Source of the DNA: Strongylocentrotus purpuratus
Lineage: Eukaryota > Echinodermata > Echinoidea > Camarodonta > Strongylocentrotidae
Direction of reading: 5' to 3'
DNA length: 64,000 nt
Assembly: GCF_000002235.5 (NCBI RefSeq)
Contig: NW_022145609.1
Coordinates: forward strand, 37,436,130 to 37,500,129
Below, piece by piece: positions 10,685 through 22,556 of the stretch. The stretch's first letter is position 1; every line of letters starts with the position of its first letter. The notes beneath the pieces were generated by a model, which was given only the letters and a program-made list of their open reading frames with translations, was not told the origin of the DNA and ran no database searches. A program made the position numbers and the translations under genes.

Positions 10685-11006
10685 GAGCTACTAGCAATGT
10701 TATAACCTCCAACACTGTCATGCACATGAACCAGAGTTCTGAACATCTGAGTGGACCCAACGAAATGCCGGTTTTCCTTCGAGACAAACATGGGCCAGGT
10801 GGTTTTCCTCGCTGTGGTGGATAACGCAACAATGTCAACATTACCTAGTGTCCAGAATTCCAGATGGCCTTTGCTGTCTCCTTACCTGCTCAATCTTGCT
10901 GTAATTGATACTCAAATTTCCAGCCTGTCGTATCACATCAAGTGTGTCAGCACAGTCATGTTTGAGGAATCTTCCTTTGAACAAAAAATGGCATTTCCAC
11001 TTACAT
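10685..11006 (+). CDS. Exon-like block with overlapping open frames on both strands
   Basis: On the plus strand a strong acceptor (TTTCTTTTATTTGACAG) precedes the block and a donor (ACAT|GTAAGT) closes it at 11,007. One plus frame is open from about 10,749 through the donor (about 85 codons, includes VVFLAVVDNATMSTLPSVQN). A different plus frame is open from the acceptor to a stop near 10,822. On the minus strand an acceptor (TCTCTCTTCACAG) opens a frame reading ELTCKWKCHFLFKGRF and, one base out of register, another reading GHLEFWTLGNVDIVALSTTA. GC is higher than the surroundings. It is likely old coding DNA, perhaps a decayed exon, with strand undecided. Confidence 0.28.
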
Positions 11007-11011
11007 GTAAG

Positions 11012-13320
11012 TTCAACTGTGAAGAGAGATAAAGCATTTTTATGCTGTTGAATCCGAAATTCTATTTCCTTGTTGCATCGATCATAGAAAAGCAGTGCAT
11101 ATCATCCTCTGGAATGACTAAAAAGTGCATCAAACTTGTTCAGAAAAAAGACACGCAAAACTACTTATGGCCTGAGTTACACCAGCTATGTTGAAACCTT
11201 TAGGTTATGTCACCTTCAATCCTGAAACAAACAGGCAAGATGATATGCCACAAGTTTGAAAAATCATTGCCCAACTCGAAGCTTCTTCAAAAGCCCTGGA
11301 TTAATATCCAGTGGTATCAATATCTTGATACAGACCCTCTCATTGAACTTTCTCAGACTATGTAAAATCTTCATACGCAAACTACAAAAAGGTAAACAGT
11401 ATATGATAGGACCAGGTGGGGTAACCTCCCCCCCCCTCTTCTATCTCTCTCCCTCTCTCTACTGTTTCACTCTCCACTTTATTTGCCTTTCTCTCCCCCT
11501 CTCATACCTCAACTGATACTTGTTCTATCTGGTTAAGATTTACAACCACATGTTTTTATCTATTTGAATTGGTTCTTCAATTTAGACTTGTGAATTACTT
11601 GTACAGTCAGATAATGTATTGTTTAACTGTATACTCTCTCCATTCAATCTATCTCTCTCTCTCTCTCTCTCTCCTTCTCTCTATTTCTTCAGATCTCTGT
11701 TCTCATTTTAACCTTTGATAAAAATGAATATCTGTAATTAAGCCTTATTAATGATTTTTTTTGACAGATTAAGCCATTTCCCCATGTAATTGCTATTTCT
11801 AATTAAATTGTGTGTTATTGTTCTTTCCATCTTTCTCTCATTGGTCTTTCACTCTTGGTATCTCCATCTCTCTCCACCCCACCCCTGTCTCTCACACACA
11901 TACATCCTCTTGTCATTATTGTATCCTATTTCTGTTTCATCTGTTTTTTTTTAAAATTAAATAAAAACTTGGTTCAAAGGCCTTACATTGTTTGATTACG
12001 AAAACTAAACCATATTTAATGGGCATTATGTTGATGATAGTTTGTATTTATGCTTATCAATTTTACCAGCTTTCTTGTGCAGCAAGCCTTGTTGTTTGGT
12101 TATTCGCACCGTCTTCTATAGAAGGTGTAAAATTATTGTTCATATTCAATTGTACTTGAAATGATTTTTATTCTTGTTTACATGTACTGTAGATGCACAG
12201 TCATACAAGCCCATAGTGCATTGCAGTGGCAAATTTATTTATGCCACCATGTAACTCTATGCATGAATCAACAGCTGTGGACTTCCAAATTATGATCTTA
12301 TCTCATGATTTGATTTTCAAGAAAATTGATCAGTCGTGCCATTATATTGGTCCAGTCATTGAAAGGACACTTGTGTCTTATCTCCTTCTGCTTCTTGCTT
12401 TTTTTCTTCTAGATTTTTTTCCCCATTTGATGGGAGGAGAACACAGACCTTCTCCATGAAGAAAGTGTATGCCATTTAAATTGTGCAATTGATATAGAAA
12501 AATATAATTATATTCAGGTTGTGCAATGACGTACATGCAATTGTGCTCCTTGTCTTGGACTTGTAAAAGTGGATTTGGATGTAGGGCTAAACAATATTTT
12601 TAATTTTCGGCTTTACGTATGTTCTCGAGTTTTCATCTGATAACTGATGAATTTGGGGAGATCGCTTAGGTGTGTATCTGTCAAGAACCTTATTTTCTTT
12701 CTTAATATTTCATAATGTATATTGCATGATGTAATAACTTTGTCATTAACCTGATATTGATTTTGATATATTGACTATTTTGTAATACACTGTACATCGA
12801 TTTGGGGGATAACGGACGTTGCCTTTTATGTTTTAAAGTAGCTGTATTTGCATGTTATAACCCTCTGATTTCATCGAATTTCATTGAAAGAGAGGTATCC
12901 TTGAAGCAGTTTATAAGTTACAGCTGCTTAAGAATACTTGCTGCATAATGTAATAATCCATTAGTGTATGCATCATTGAATCACCCAAGATTTCAATATG
13001 GTGGAGGGATGAAAAGTCTCTTGTAGTTTTGTTTTACATCAAGTAGCATTTTTAAAACTGAGTAGTGATAAGATAGCTCCTAATGGTTGGCTATAGTTTG
13101 CCCAGTAAAAGTGGTGTCTACATTTAGGTGCTGTGTTTTGATATAATTTAAGTATGTGCCAGGGAAGTAAATAATGTAAAAAGCTATAATAAAGTTGTTT
13201 TAAAGAAGCAATGTCTTCTATATTTTAATTACTATACTCATACTACAGGTAGTCCTATCCTCTAGCTTTCTCAGTGACCAGGGTAATGTATGTAAACCAC
13301 TTAGAGACATCAAAAATGTT
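11012..13320. other. AT-rich 3'UTR- or intron-like DNA with TC microsatellites
   Basis: Interrupted CT tracts occur near 11,430-11,510, 11,650-11,690 and 11,820-11,895. AATAAA-type poly(A) signals appear near 13,187 (CTATAATAAAGTTG) on the plus strand. If the plus reading of the 10.7-11.0 kb block is real, this could be its 3' untranslated region or downstream introns. No frame of interest was seen. Confidence 0.35.
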
Positions 13321-13340
13321 TAGTATTCAATAATTTCAAT

Positions 13341-14040
13341 TGAAGTCCACCCTGATGTTAAGTTTGTTTCTATAATAGAAGTAGAAAAATGAGAGGATCA
13401 GGTCAGTGAAATTCTGATTTAAAAATGAGAAAGTTTATGAATTTTGGAAATTGTCATCAAACGCATAGTGGCATCTCTGTGACATTTCTTGTGAGCTCCC
13501 CTACCCTTCGCTCTGTACATAACATGTCATAAATTTTAATTTTCTTCATTATTGATGATGGAATAGACTTGTCATACAGGGGTTGAATATAGAAACAGAT
13601 TCGCAATAATGTAGTGGTTTAGTGGTGGTTATTCTACCAGACTGCTAAGAAAGCATAGATGCTTATTAGTAAGTAACCAGAGGACCAACAGCTTTAAATC
13701 CTCTCCGAAGGACCTGGTAATGAGAATTAATGCCTTACCAAAGGGCACTAACGCATCGACTTGGTTTCGAACCCAGGTTGCCGGATCACGAGACCACTGC
13801 TATTCCAACTGAGCTATCGCGCCCTTGGGTGCATGAAAAACTTCTTTAGAGGAAATAGACATGTCTTGATTTTTTTTTGGTAGGACATAGCAATTGGGAA
13901 GAGAGACGATTCGCCAAAGAATTGCCAATTTGTGTTTGATTGATTACTTTCTTTTATTTTAAATCAGGACCTGATCCTCTCATTTTTCTGCTTCTATTAA
14001 AACCAAATTAATATCAGTCAGGGTGGATTTCTCCTGTAAG
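13341..14040. mobile_element. Inverted-repeat element with ~95-bp arms, carrying a SINE
   Basis: The left arm (13,341-13,435: TCCACCCTGA, AATAGAAGTAGAAAAATGAG, AGGATCAGGTC, CTGATTTAAAA) is repeated in reverse complement at about 13,950-14,038. Arms agree well with small indels. Between the arms lies a minus-strand tRNA-derived SINE. The simplest account is a MITE into which a SINE inserted, or a SINE next to two inverted copies of one repeat. Confidence 0.7.
13608..13826 (-). mobile_element. tRNA-derived SINE (minus strand)
   Basis: On the minus strand the head reads GGGCGCGATAGCTCAGTTGG, a good tRNA 5' part with a consensus box A (TAGCTCAGTTGG, 13,805-13,816). Box B GGTTCGAAACC lies at 13,764-13,774. 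The head is followed by a tRNA-unrelated body (CCCTTTGGTAAGGCATTAAT, CGGAGAGGATTTAAAGC, GCTTTCTTAGCAGTCTGG). The spacing fits an internal RNA polymerase III promoter. The body looks to me like SINEs known from sea urchins. The 3' limit is approximate. Confidence 0.8.
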
Positions 14041-14848
14041 TGCTATATAAAACCCGAATATTATTATCATCATCTGTTGTTTTGTTTTTGTTTTTGCTCA
14101 AAGTTATAAATGCAATGTTATTTTTTTAGTGTCCAAAGATGCCAGATGTCCAAATAATTGTTCGAATTCAGAATATACCTTTTTAATAAAACTCTTTTAT
14201 CAATACAATATTTTTTGAAAACTCTGTGAGGTATACTGTATTGATTTTATGCGAAAGACGTCATGTTCTAAGTGTTATTGTTCCCGGCTGTGTGACAGAG
14301 AGTGTAGAGTGAATGGTCCTGGTGAAATTTGAAATGTTGTTGGTATTTGGACAAAGTGGTGGAGAGTCTAAGAGAGCAGAATGTCTGCTCAGAGCCAGAG
14401 AATGTGTTAAATTCAAATCAGTTGATTCAGTGTTAATGTCCTTTTGGCTCTGAACAGACGCTGTAAATTACAGAAACACATTTAATGTTTTACAACAGTT
14501 CCATTAAAAACTATTCACGACAAGTTATAAAGATCAGGCCTCTATTCCGAACAAAAGCTTTGTGATTGGTTTGGTCAATTCCTAGTAACCCTCTCCCCTC
14601 CATTGCATCAAATACACTGCCAAGTTAAAATACTAAATAGCAAATTTGTTTTGCCTTTGCAGTATGACCCATTTCTATCTATACTTTTTGTAATCTTCCC
14701 TCCTTTTATATATCCCTAAGCAATTTGTAGGAAATTTGTGTATAAACTCATAATTTTCATTTGATATTTCTGTCTCGTATTAAAAAAGGTTACAAAACAC
14801 ATTATCCAGAGACCATGGTCGAAAAAATATACTTATGGGAAATTATTG
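14041..14848. other. Non-coding AT-rich stretch
   Basis: No gene seen. A small imperfect inverted repeat lies at about 14,378-14,462 (GTCTGCTCAGAGCCAGAG against CTCTGAACAGACG), which may be an old MITE end or chance. Otherwise nothing stands out. Confidence 0.4.
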
Positions 14849-14852
14849 TTAA

Positions 14853-15192
14853 AGGTATAGACCGGTAGTGGTAAAATTGCGGTTCAAGGGTTTTGGGTGC
14901 AAACTATCCATTCAATATTTCCTTCAGGTTTAGATGGCAAAACTTAAACCTAAATTCGCAAAAAACATAAATATATGCCCAAATATTCAGTGATGGAGTG
15001 CATATCTATATCATTCGCGATATCTATCCAGGCCGGATCGACATGATAATTTACCAAATATATCAATTAGTAGTCGGGAAAATTTGTATCATCACGTATT
15101 AGTCAAAACATATTCTTTCACATGATTGGTAATAAAAGCTTCCATTTCATTTTGTGAGGGGGGGGGGGCGTTTCCAAAACTGGTCTATACTT
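14853..15192. mobile_element. MITE with TTAA flanks, 340 bp
   Basis: The left end AGGTATAGACCGGT and the right end CTGGTCTATACTT form short terminal inverted repeats, directly flanked by TTAA on both sides (14,849-14,852 and 15,193-15,196). A G-run lies near the right end. TTAA target duplications are typical of piggyBac and Kolobok superfamilies. No transposase frame exists, so it is non-autonomous. Confidence 0.72.
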
Positions 15193-15199
15193 TTAACAA

Positions 15200-16440
15200 G
15201 TGAGCTTGCTCTGTCGAACACCTCATGAATCCACATTTCTAGTTAATGGTGATGGATATTCGAGTGAAGTTACTTTAGCAGTATTAGTATCAAAACATAA
15301 TCAAAGAAATCCAACACAGCAAAGCTCAGCAAAAGACGATTTTATAAAGAAAGTGTGACCATGAAGTTGAAAGTAGCAACTACCGATCTCATATCAGTAG
15401 GGCAAACAGAGAGGGCGCTTTTCAAATTCAATTGGGTTAATTAATTTTTAAAATATGTTATTAATGGTTATATGTTTCAAGATTGATTCTAAAAATTCTT
15501 CATGATATTAACTATCATTCTACGAAGTTTGAATCATTAATTCAAAGGGAGGGGAAAAATAGAAATGAACATCTCAAACAAGACGATATTATCTTTTAGC
15601 ACTGTAACCCTTTGTACGTACTCATTTTTTGAGCTCGGAAGAAGCGTATTCCGCGACAGATGTTGTACAAATCGTTTGACTCACGAATGTTGATAACGCC
15701 AAGAAGTGTATATTATGCCATTTAGTTTAAAGGTAAAATTCGCATAGCGCTTACATTTTAAAAGCCTTTCTGCCCATCTGATTATTATGTAAATCCATAT
15801 TCCAATTTAACCAAATATTTTGAGAATAAAACCCAAATGCTTCTGGTTATTAAGCGTCGTTATTAATTCGTTTCTTGCATCTCTGGCTTAAGCTAGACAT
15901 AGAACACTTTGATGAAAATAGTTTTATTTTTTTGTTGAGGATCAAGTATTTCATCTGAAAAGAAGATTGGACACCGGTACGACCACGGTGGGGGGGGGGG
16001 GGGGGCACTAACAAAAGCGTTTAAGCACATTATTCAAATGGTAGATTCTTGACATTAAAGATAGTGATAATTATGAATACAACAATGACTTTGTTAAGTA
16101 AATGAATGGGAATGATTCCAATTTCTTTAAGCCAGTTATTAGAACACTCCTTAGTTATCTCCTCATATTAAATCTTATCCCCATATATTTTATCCTGTTG
16201 AGTCTTATTTTCTTAATAATTTGTATATACGTATTATATTCTTCAAATATGTATAATAAAATTCTTATTTTGCGCAGTCACTAAATGGCATTCTCTTCTG
16301 ATTTAAAAATGGGGAGGGTGGATGGACTATATAGTTCTACGATTCTGAAGGTTCAAACACAGCAGCTAATGGTGTCAAGTGAGTCGACTCGACATTTAAA
16401 GGGCTCGTACGTGTATTCATTCACTATTCTCTACTTCTAT
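15200..16440. other. Non-coding AT-rich stretch
   Basis: No gene recognised on either strand. A G-run lies at about 15,989-16,004 beside ACCACGGT, which may be the end of a MITE whose other end I could not find. Otherwise the stretch is featureless. Confidence 0.4.
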
Positions 16441-16584
16441 TACTATCAATACTTATACTTCTACTAATACGACTACAACTACTACTACTGTTGTACTACT
16501 ACTACTTCTTCTACTATACTACTATACCACTATTACGCTACCACTAATATCGCATTGCTACTACTACTACTTCTACTACCACTC
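16440..16584. repeat. (TAC/CTA)n microsatellite, left part
   Basis: Interrupted trinucleotide tract of TAC/TTC/CTA units. The same tract resumes at about 17,494-17,610, so a ~0.9-kb element has split one microsatellite. Confidence 0.85.
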
Positions 16585-17493
16585 AGGGGCGGCGAAGCAT
16601 CTTTCAAAGTGTGGGGGGTTGGTGTACCAATAAAAAGGTTATTTTCTGGAGAAAAAAGGTGCACCTACAAAGGGAAACCTTACAGCGAAAATATACAATT
16701 TTGTGCCATTAGTATATAAACCCCTACATTGTGATTACACTTTCTGGGATGATTTCCATATTTCTCTCTTTACATGGTCCAAAATACTGCTTAATCATCT
16801 TACTTTGCAGTTGAGGTTGATTGTCTGAATATTAATTTGCGAGCGAGGAAACATTTTAAGATATGTGAAGTCGTAGTGCGTAAATTTACATCTTATCAAG
16901 AGGGAAAAATAAACAATCCTGATGTGTTAATGACATGCTTAAAAGACCTTTAAAAAAAGTTATATAAACTATATTATAGGCGAGCGAGCTTTGGGGAAAT
17001 CAAAGAAAAAAACAAAAAAACAATGTCGCTTTGAATTTTTGGAACATATTTGTCTGGTGAAAGGGAAAGGGGGAACTTATCCAAATGGTTAAGATCACCT
17101 ATGAAAAAGAAAAGGAGCACGTGTCAAATTAAAAAAGGGATATTATCATAAATAAAAATGGGGCCCTTCCTGCACCTGAAAAGGGGTACTTAGCAGAGAT
17201 TAAAAAGGGACTAATGAGAATAGAAAAGGGGCATATATAGTACAAAGGAAAAGGGGCAATTATGACATTTGAAGGGAGCACTAATTAGAGGTCAGAGGTG
17301 GTAAGAGGCACTTATAAGAATGTGGAACGGGCACTTATTAGAAATAAAAATGGGCTCTTATCTGAAGCAAAAGAAGGGGGCACTTTTCCTATGTAAAACT
17401 TGGCACTTTCGGGTACTTGAAAATGTGGAGGCGGGTTGGATGGATGGATGGGTACTGTGTCCCCCTGTCCCCACCCCCTGGTGCGCCGCCACT
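16585..17493. mobile_element. ~0.9-kb non-autonomous element inserted in a trinucleotide microsatellite
   Basis: The ends AGGGGCGGCG and CGCCGCCACT form a 10-bp inverted repeat with one mismatch. The flanks are both the TAC microsatellite. The right half (about 17,050-17,420) is a degenerate ~32-bp tandem repeat with the core AAAAGGGGCACTTAT. No coding sequence was found. The target duplication is not clear because the flanks are repetitive. Confidence 0.65.
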
Positions 17494-17612
17494 CCTTCTA
17501 CTATACTACTACTATTACTTCTTTTATGCTAGTACTACTACTTCTACCACCATCACCACCACCACCACCACCCCCACCACCACCACTACTACTACCACTG
17601 CTAGTACTACTT
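17494..17612. repeat. (TAC/CAC)n microsatellite, right part
   Basis: Trinucleotide repeats shift from CTA to CAC units (CATCACCACCACCACCACCA) and back to CTA. Frames in it read as Pro, Thr or Leu runs and are not genes. Confidence 0.88.
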
Positions 17613-19465
17613 ATTCTTATTATTATCAAATGTGCATCGTCAAACCTTGGACTGAGGCCACCTTGCTTTCCAAGAAAGATCGTTTTCCCCTTTCAAACAT
17701 AATTTCAAAAAATGTTTCTCTTTTCTGAAACCATTTTTAATAAGAAAACTGTAACATGACAATCATGCCGAGGCAAGCATTAAACATTGCGGATTGTTCC
17801 TTTAAAATAGCGTCCGCGATGGTGCGCAGCCTTAATCCTAGTCTTATTCGAGACACGAATATACACATTCGTTATTCGAGACCCGAATGTACACGCCGTG
17901 AAACGCACGAAAAGAATAAAATCATTGAAAGAAGTAGATAGGGCGTAACAGATTCCTTCTACCCTGGAGAAATGCCTGGTATTGGAATAAGAAATAATTT
18001 TTTTTCCTCAGTCGATCAAGGTTGACTGTAGTCATATGGAGGGAGGCTGATAGAATAAACTACTCTGAAAAGCAATATCTAGACCCATTCACATGGTCAT
18101 TGCACTTACTTGTCCATATCACTTTTGATTGTTCTTCTCGTTTTGTTAAATTGTATCCTTCTATAGCATTTTTTTAAATTTAATGCAATGTTTTTATCCT
18201 TGATGTTCAGAAAACTTATCTCCTAACTTATTCAATTTTCTTAATTTTATTAATTAAATATATAGTGCGTAACCAATGTTGTGGAGCTAAAGAGGTCCAT
18301 GTCAAAATAACCAAAACGTGGACTATTTCTCTGAGTTGGTTTGATGGATGGATATTTTTTCATCAAAAAGAAGGCCAATATCTTCTTCATTTCTTTATGC
18401 GGATAATAATTATTGTATGCATCTCAAACAAAACAAAGACAAATGAAAAATAAAACACGTCCCTATCATATTTTTTAAAATAAGTATATAACTACTACAT
18501 TAATTCAATGACATGAAACATATTCCGAGCTTGAGGATTTAACCGCTGACGATCCGGGGGGGGGGGAGTAATGAATGAGCCCTATTATTGTCGTTGGTCC
18601 AATTCGTGAGAAAATATTTAGCAGCGAATCAGCCCGCCGGCGAATGGGCGAAAGGGGGAGGGGGGGGGGTAGTGAGCACTATTTTTCACCCAACCCCTCC
18701 CCCTCATTTTTTCCGGGGGAGTCTTATATTTTTTTTAAAGGTAAAATTAACGTTATCATTTTTTAAAACCTGTTCTTCTTGCCAGGGGAGGAGGAATCAG
18801 CCACCTCCGCCCCCCCCCTCCCCCCTGGATCCGCAACTGGGGTTTGGTAGGGAGGGATTGGTGCCCCTGATGTTGTCCTGTGAAGTTCATAGTTCAGGTA
18901 GAGAAATCGTTATATCGCGGTTTATTTTTTCTTCTTCTATATACTTTAACCTGGCTTGAAACATTCATTTCGGTTCTATTTAGTTCATATTCTGTTGTAT
19001 TTATGTTATATTTGGTGAGAAAAATAAGCCCTTTTTTCAGAGAAATCAAGATTTTAGGAAATTGTACGCAATCAAAAGAGCATGGAAGAGTCGGTGGGAT
19101 TTCCAAAATAATCATCGACAAACATATTGCGTTCCCCTTCTCACCATACTTAGTTCGCCCCTCCAGATACTTACTAATTGTCCATCGTGAAAACGAGATT
19201 TACTAGGTTGAAGCTCAATGTACGGTAGTGTAGAAATTATTATTTTAAAAACATTTTGCATTCAATTTTGGTTTTTTTTTTCTCCGTTGCAACGCAATGC
19301 ATCGAATTTCATTTTAATTCTTATTTAAATTGTATTCAATACTTTCTTTGTTTTTGCCGAATAAATAATAATAATGATAATAATATTAATTGTTACATTT
19401 GTTAGTGTACTAGAATAGTAGTAAGTATTTCCAAAATAATGTGTGTGCCAGATCAAAGGGGCACC
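17613..19465. other. Non-coding stretch with G/C-run repeat pieces
   Basis: Pieces near 18,555-18,570, 18,655-18,670 and 18,805-18,840 hold poly-G or poly-C runs. The last ends CCCTGGATCCGCAACTG, a terminus type shared with other MITE-like pieces here. No gene is supported. Confidence 0.4.
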
Positions 19466-19469
19466 GCAT

Positions 19470-19600
19470 CTTTAGAGGTGCGTGGTCTAGTGGGCCCGTC
19501 AAAGAACTGTGAATCCCATTTTTGTGGGTCGAGTCCCAGCAGCTGCACTAACGCTCTCAATGTTCGGTTTCCGGTCATTGGTATAACTCGGTAATTGAAG
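19470..19600 (+). mobile_element. tRNA-derived SINE or tRNA pseudogene (plus strand)
   Basis: A box A-like TGGTCTAGTGG at about 19,487-19,497 is followed about 45 bp later by a box B-like GGGTCGAGTCCC near 19,535-19,547, and a non-tRNA tail follows. The acceptor stem does not close well, so a working tRNA is unlikely. It differs in sequence from the SINE at 13.7 kb. Confidence 0.55.
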
Positions 19601-22556
19601 TGTGAAAGAATAAGGCGGGCGGCGGGGTATGGGAGGGGCTCGTATCATATAATTTTCACTTAAATTGCCCTTTCTCTTTATTTCTTTGCGTCTTCTTTTC
19701 CTTGCTTTACCACTCTCCTCTTTGAAAACGTTTTAACGCCTCTATATGGAGTAGAGGGGGGGGGTGGGGAGGGGGTGGGCGGTGTATAAGGCGAGTTTCG
19801 CACAAGGAAATGCTAGGGAAGTAGGGAGGTTTGAGAGAGGTCGTACCGTGTTATTTCCACTTTCCCTCTTCCTCCAAAATGTTTTTTCACTCTCCAATTT
19901 GTAAGGATTTGTGTCACCACTGTGAAGTGGAGAAAGGTGCCCGGGGGGGGGGGGGGGCATGTGTCACAAAGTTAATTAAATGTAAGTAATAGAATGAATA
20001 GGGCAGTTGAATAGGGGTGTGGGAGGGGGTTGTACACTGTTTGCCTTGCCCTCCCTCCTCCTCCCTCCCCTCCCTTTCCCTATTATTTCCCTTAATATTT
20101 TCTATAAAATAATTTGTGATAAAATAACAATATAAACTTTTATAAAGCTTAAAAATCATTCTAATTACGCGGATGCAGCTCGAAACCGACAGGCACTAAG
20201 GCCAACCGCGGTTGTCGAGCTCTTTGACCAGACAACAGTATTTGTTTAGGTTCATTAGACTGTCAACCCACGAGACCGACATTTTCCTATATCTTCCCTC
20301 GTGTAATTCATAGCTTTGTCATTATCGTTGGAAGTGTCCATCTAATGGGTTATCGGTCTACTGGGATGGTCCTTCCTATGGCAGGCCAGTTGTGAAAAGC
20401 ACCCATAGATTTAACTATAATTTTTTTATTATGACGCTATTTCTGGGAAATCAATTGAAGGTTGAAAGTTTAAGATATTCATCCTTTCGTCTCGTGCAAA
20501 AATCGGGCTTTTAAAACATATTTTCATGTGTTGACCTATGGTGCACGTATCTTTCGAATAGTACTACAAAAGTGCTATGAAGTAGAATATCTTGTAATTA
20601 TGGGTCTTTGATGGAGTACGGTTGATTTCAGGCTGAACGGGCATGTGTATTAATTATCCTAAAATGATGACAGCGTCTAAGGGTAAATATCTTTAATACA
20701 TTAAGTATTTTAAAATCAAGACTTAACACAAAATTTAAAATGTTTATTAACATGCTTATTTTCATTTGTAAGCTAATTTGAAAAGACAAGATCTAAAATT
20801 AAAACGCAAAATTGCCTAGGCGTGCAACTACGATAAAAAGCCTTTGTAGTCTAAATTTAAGACACTACAATAAAAAAAAAAAAAAAACATCGAGAAACGT
20901 ATAGTTCAGTGCTTTATGGTGTCAGCCAAATTTATTTTATGTAATTGTGACGCTGTATGATTGTTGATACAATACTGTTCAATTCATCTCATCTTAAGAT
21001 AAATCCATTTCATTTGCAAATTGTTATCTTCTCATGACTGAATGAAAGAATACAATGTAGTCTTTACAAACGAACGCAAAGTTGTTCGTGTATAGTAAGT
21101 TTTTGTTTTTACAGAGTCAATATGGATGGACAAGGTACACATTTTACACACATGTAGGTTACTGAGCACGATTGTTGTGATAATAGGTGCCTATTCACAT
21201 TGATATCTATTTATAACAGGGACTAACATTTTGAACAACATAGGAGTATGGAATTCTAGACTATAAAAATGAACTTAAAGGTCTACGATTATTATAACAA
21301 CCAGCACGCACATTACATGCGCTGCATTAAAGCCTCCTGAAGTCACCTCATGTCGACCTGGAATATACATGATAGTTAGAAATTGAACAAAATGGGTTAT
21401 CGTAGGAATGTTCGCAAACATTTAGATGCTCATGCATATTTTTAAAAAATTAAGGGGGATAGGGGGAAAGGCCCTATATAGACTTTTGTTTGTGTAAAAA
21501 CACAATATGTCATGAACAATACCATATACATTCACGTTCGAAAACAAAGTGATATGGTCAATTACGATACTATTGTGCAAACATTCCATAACGATGAAAA
21601 AACAATACAATTTAGTAGTATTCCAGTATTGAATAGATTTGTAATAGCTCAGATATGCATTTCCTTTAATATCATAATTTTATAATATTTGCATAAAACA
21701 TATTGACGATCATCATGGGTGAATCCAGAAGGATGACAGGGGATGCAACCGTGAATCTCCCCCCCCCCCCGCCCATTTAAGATAAATATTCTTGACTGTT
21801 TTGTATCAGTCCCACTTTTATTTTTCCCTTTTACAATTTGTCCCATTAAACAAAATTATTTCGTCATTAGACCCACATTTATTTTCTCTTCCTTATCGAA
21901 ATATTTTGGGGATAGAACTCCCTTTACAGGAAGAGATGGGGTGAGGGTCCAATCACTGGATATCGTCCCCCCTAAAATGTTGACAAAATGCAAGAAGAGA
22001 GTATGCTGTTTTAAAAATGCTAGACAACCTAAGACCTATTTAAAGGGAAAACAATACAAGAGGAAAAATAGGGGGGGGGGGACGCATCCCCATGAATTAT
22101 TAGAGGGGTCGTCCCCCGAAATTTAGAAAAACAAATCTTGTTAATGCATTTTTGGTTTATTTCGTCATATTTTTCAGCAAAAGGTGAGTCAAGACTGCCC
22201 CCCCCCACCCCACATTTTGTCATGGATAATAGACTAGACTGTGTGATGGGAAAAGCACTCAAAACCTTTAAAACCACAATGCACCCCCGCTCCCCCCCCC
22301 CAGCTAAGACCAAAACAAAAATCGCCGCCATCAAGTTCAATTAACATTAGCAAATAACACCAGAAAAAACGAAGGTAGGCCTACTCCTGCTATACCCCCC
22401 CCCCCTCCCCCTCTCGGGCTCAGAATTCAAACAACGTCTAAAATGTAATAAATAGGTCTACATGCAAACAGAAAAACTATTTAAAATCAATCAGCATCCT
22501 TTAATACCAAAGCGCCATTATTCACTTATAATGTTTGTCTACATATATAAAGGATC
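19601..22556. other. Non-coding interior of the 14-kb block
   Basis: AT-rich DNA with scattered poly-G/poly-C runs (19,757, 19,945, 21,760, 22,070, 22,200, 22,395) and an A-run at 20,872. A 20-nt exon-like segment at about 21,115-21,134 is preceded by TTTGTTTTTACAG and followed by GTACAC, and it reads ATGGATGGACAAG. It is too short to call. No transposase-like frame is present. Confidence 0.4.

Noticed and set aside
17417-17728. Plus-strand frames rich in Thr, Tyr or Pro
   Set aside because: Translations of the trinucleotide microsatellite.
19470-19560. Functional tRNA gene
   Set aside because: Box A and box B are present but the acceptor stem does not pair and the spacing is off; a SINE head or pseudogene fits better.
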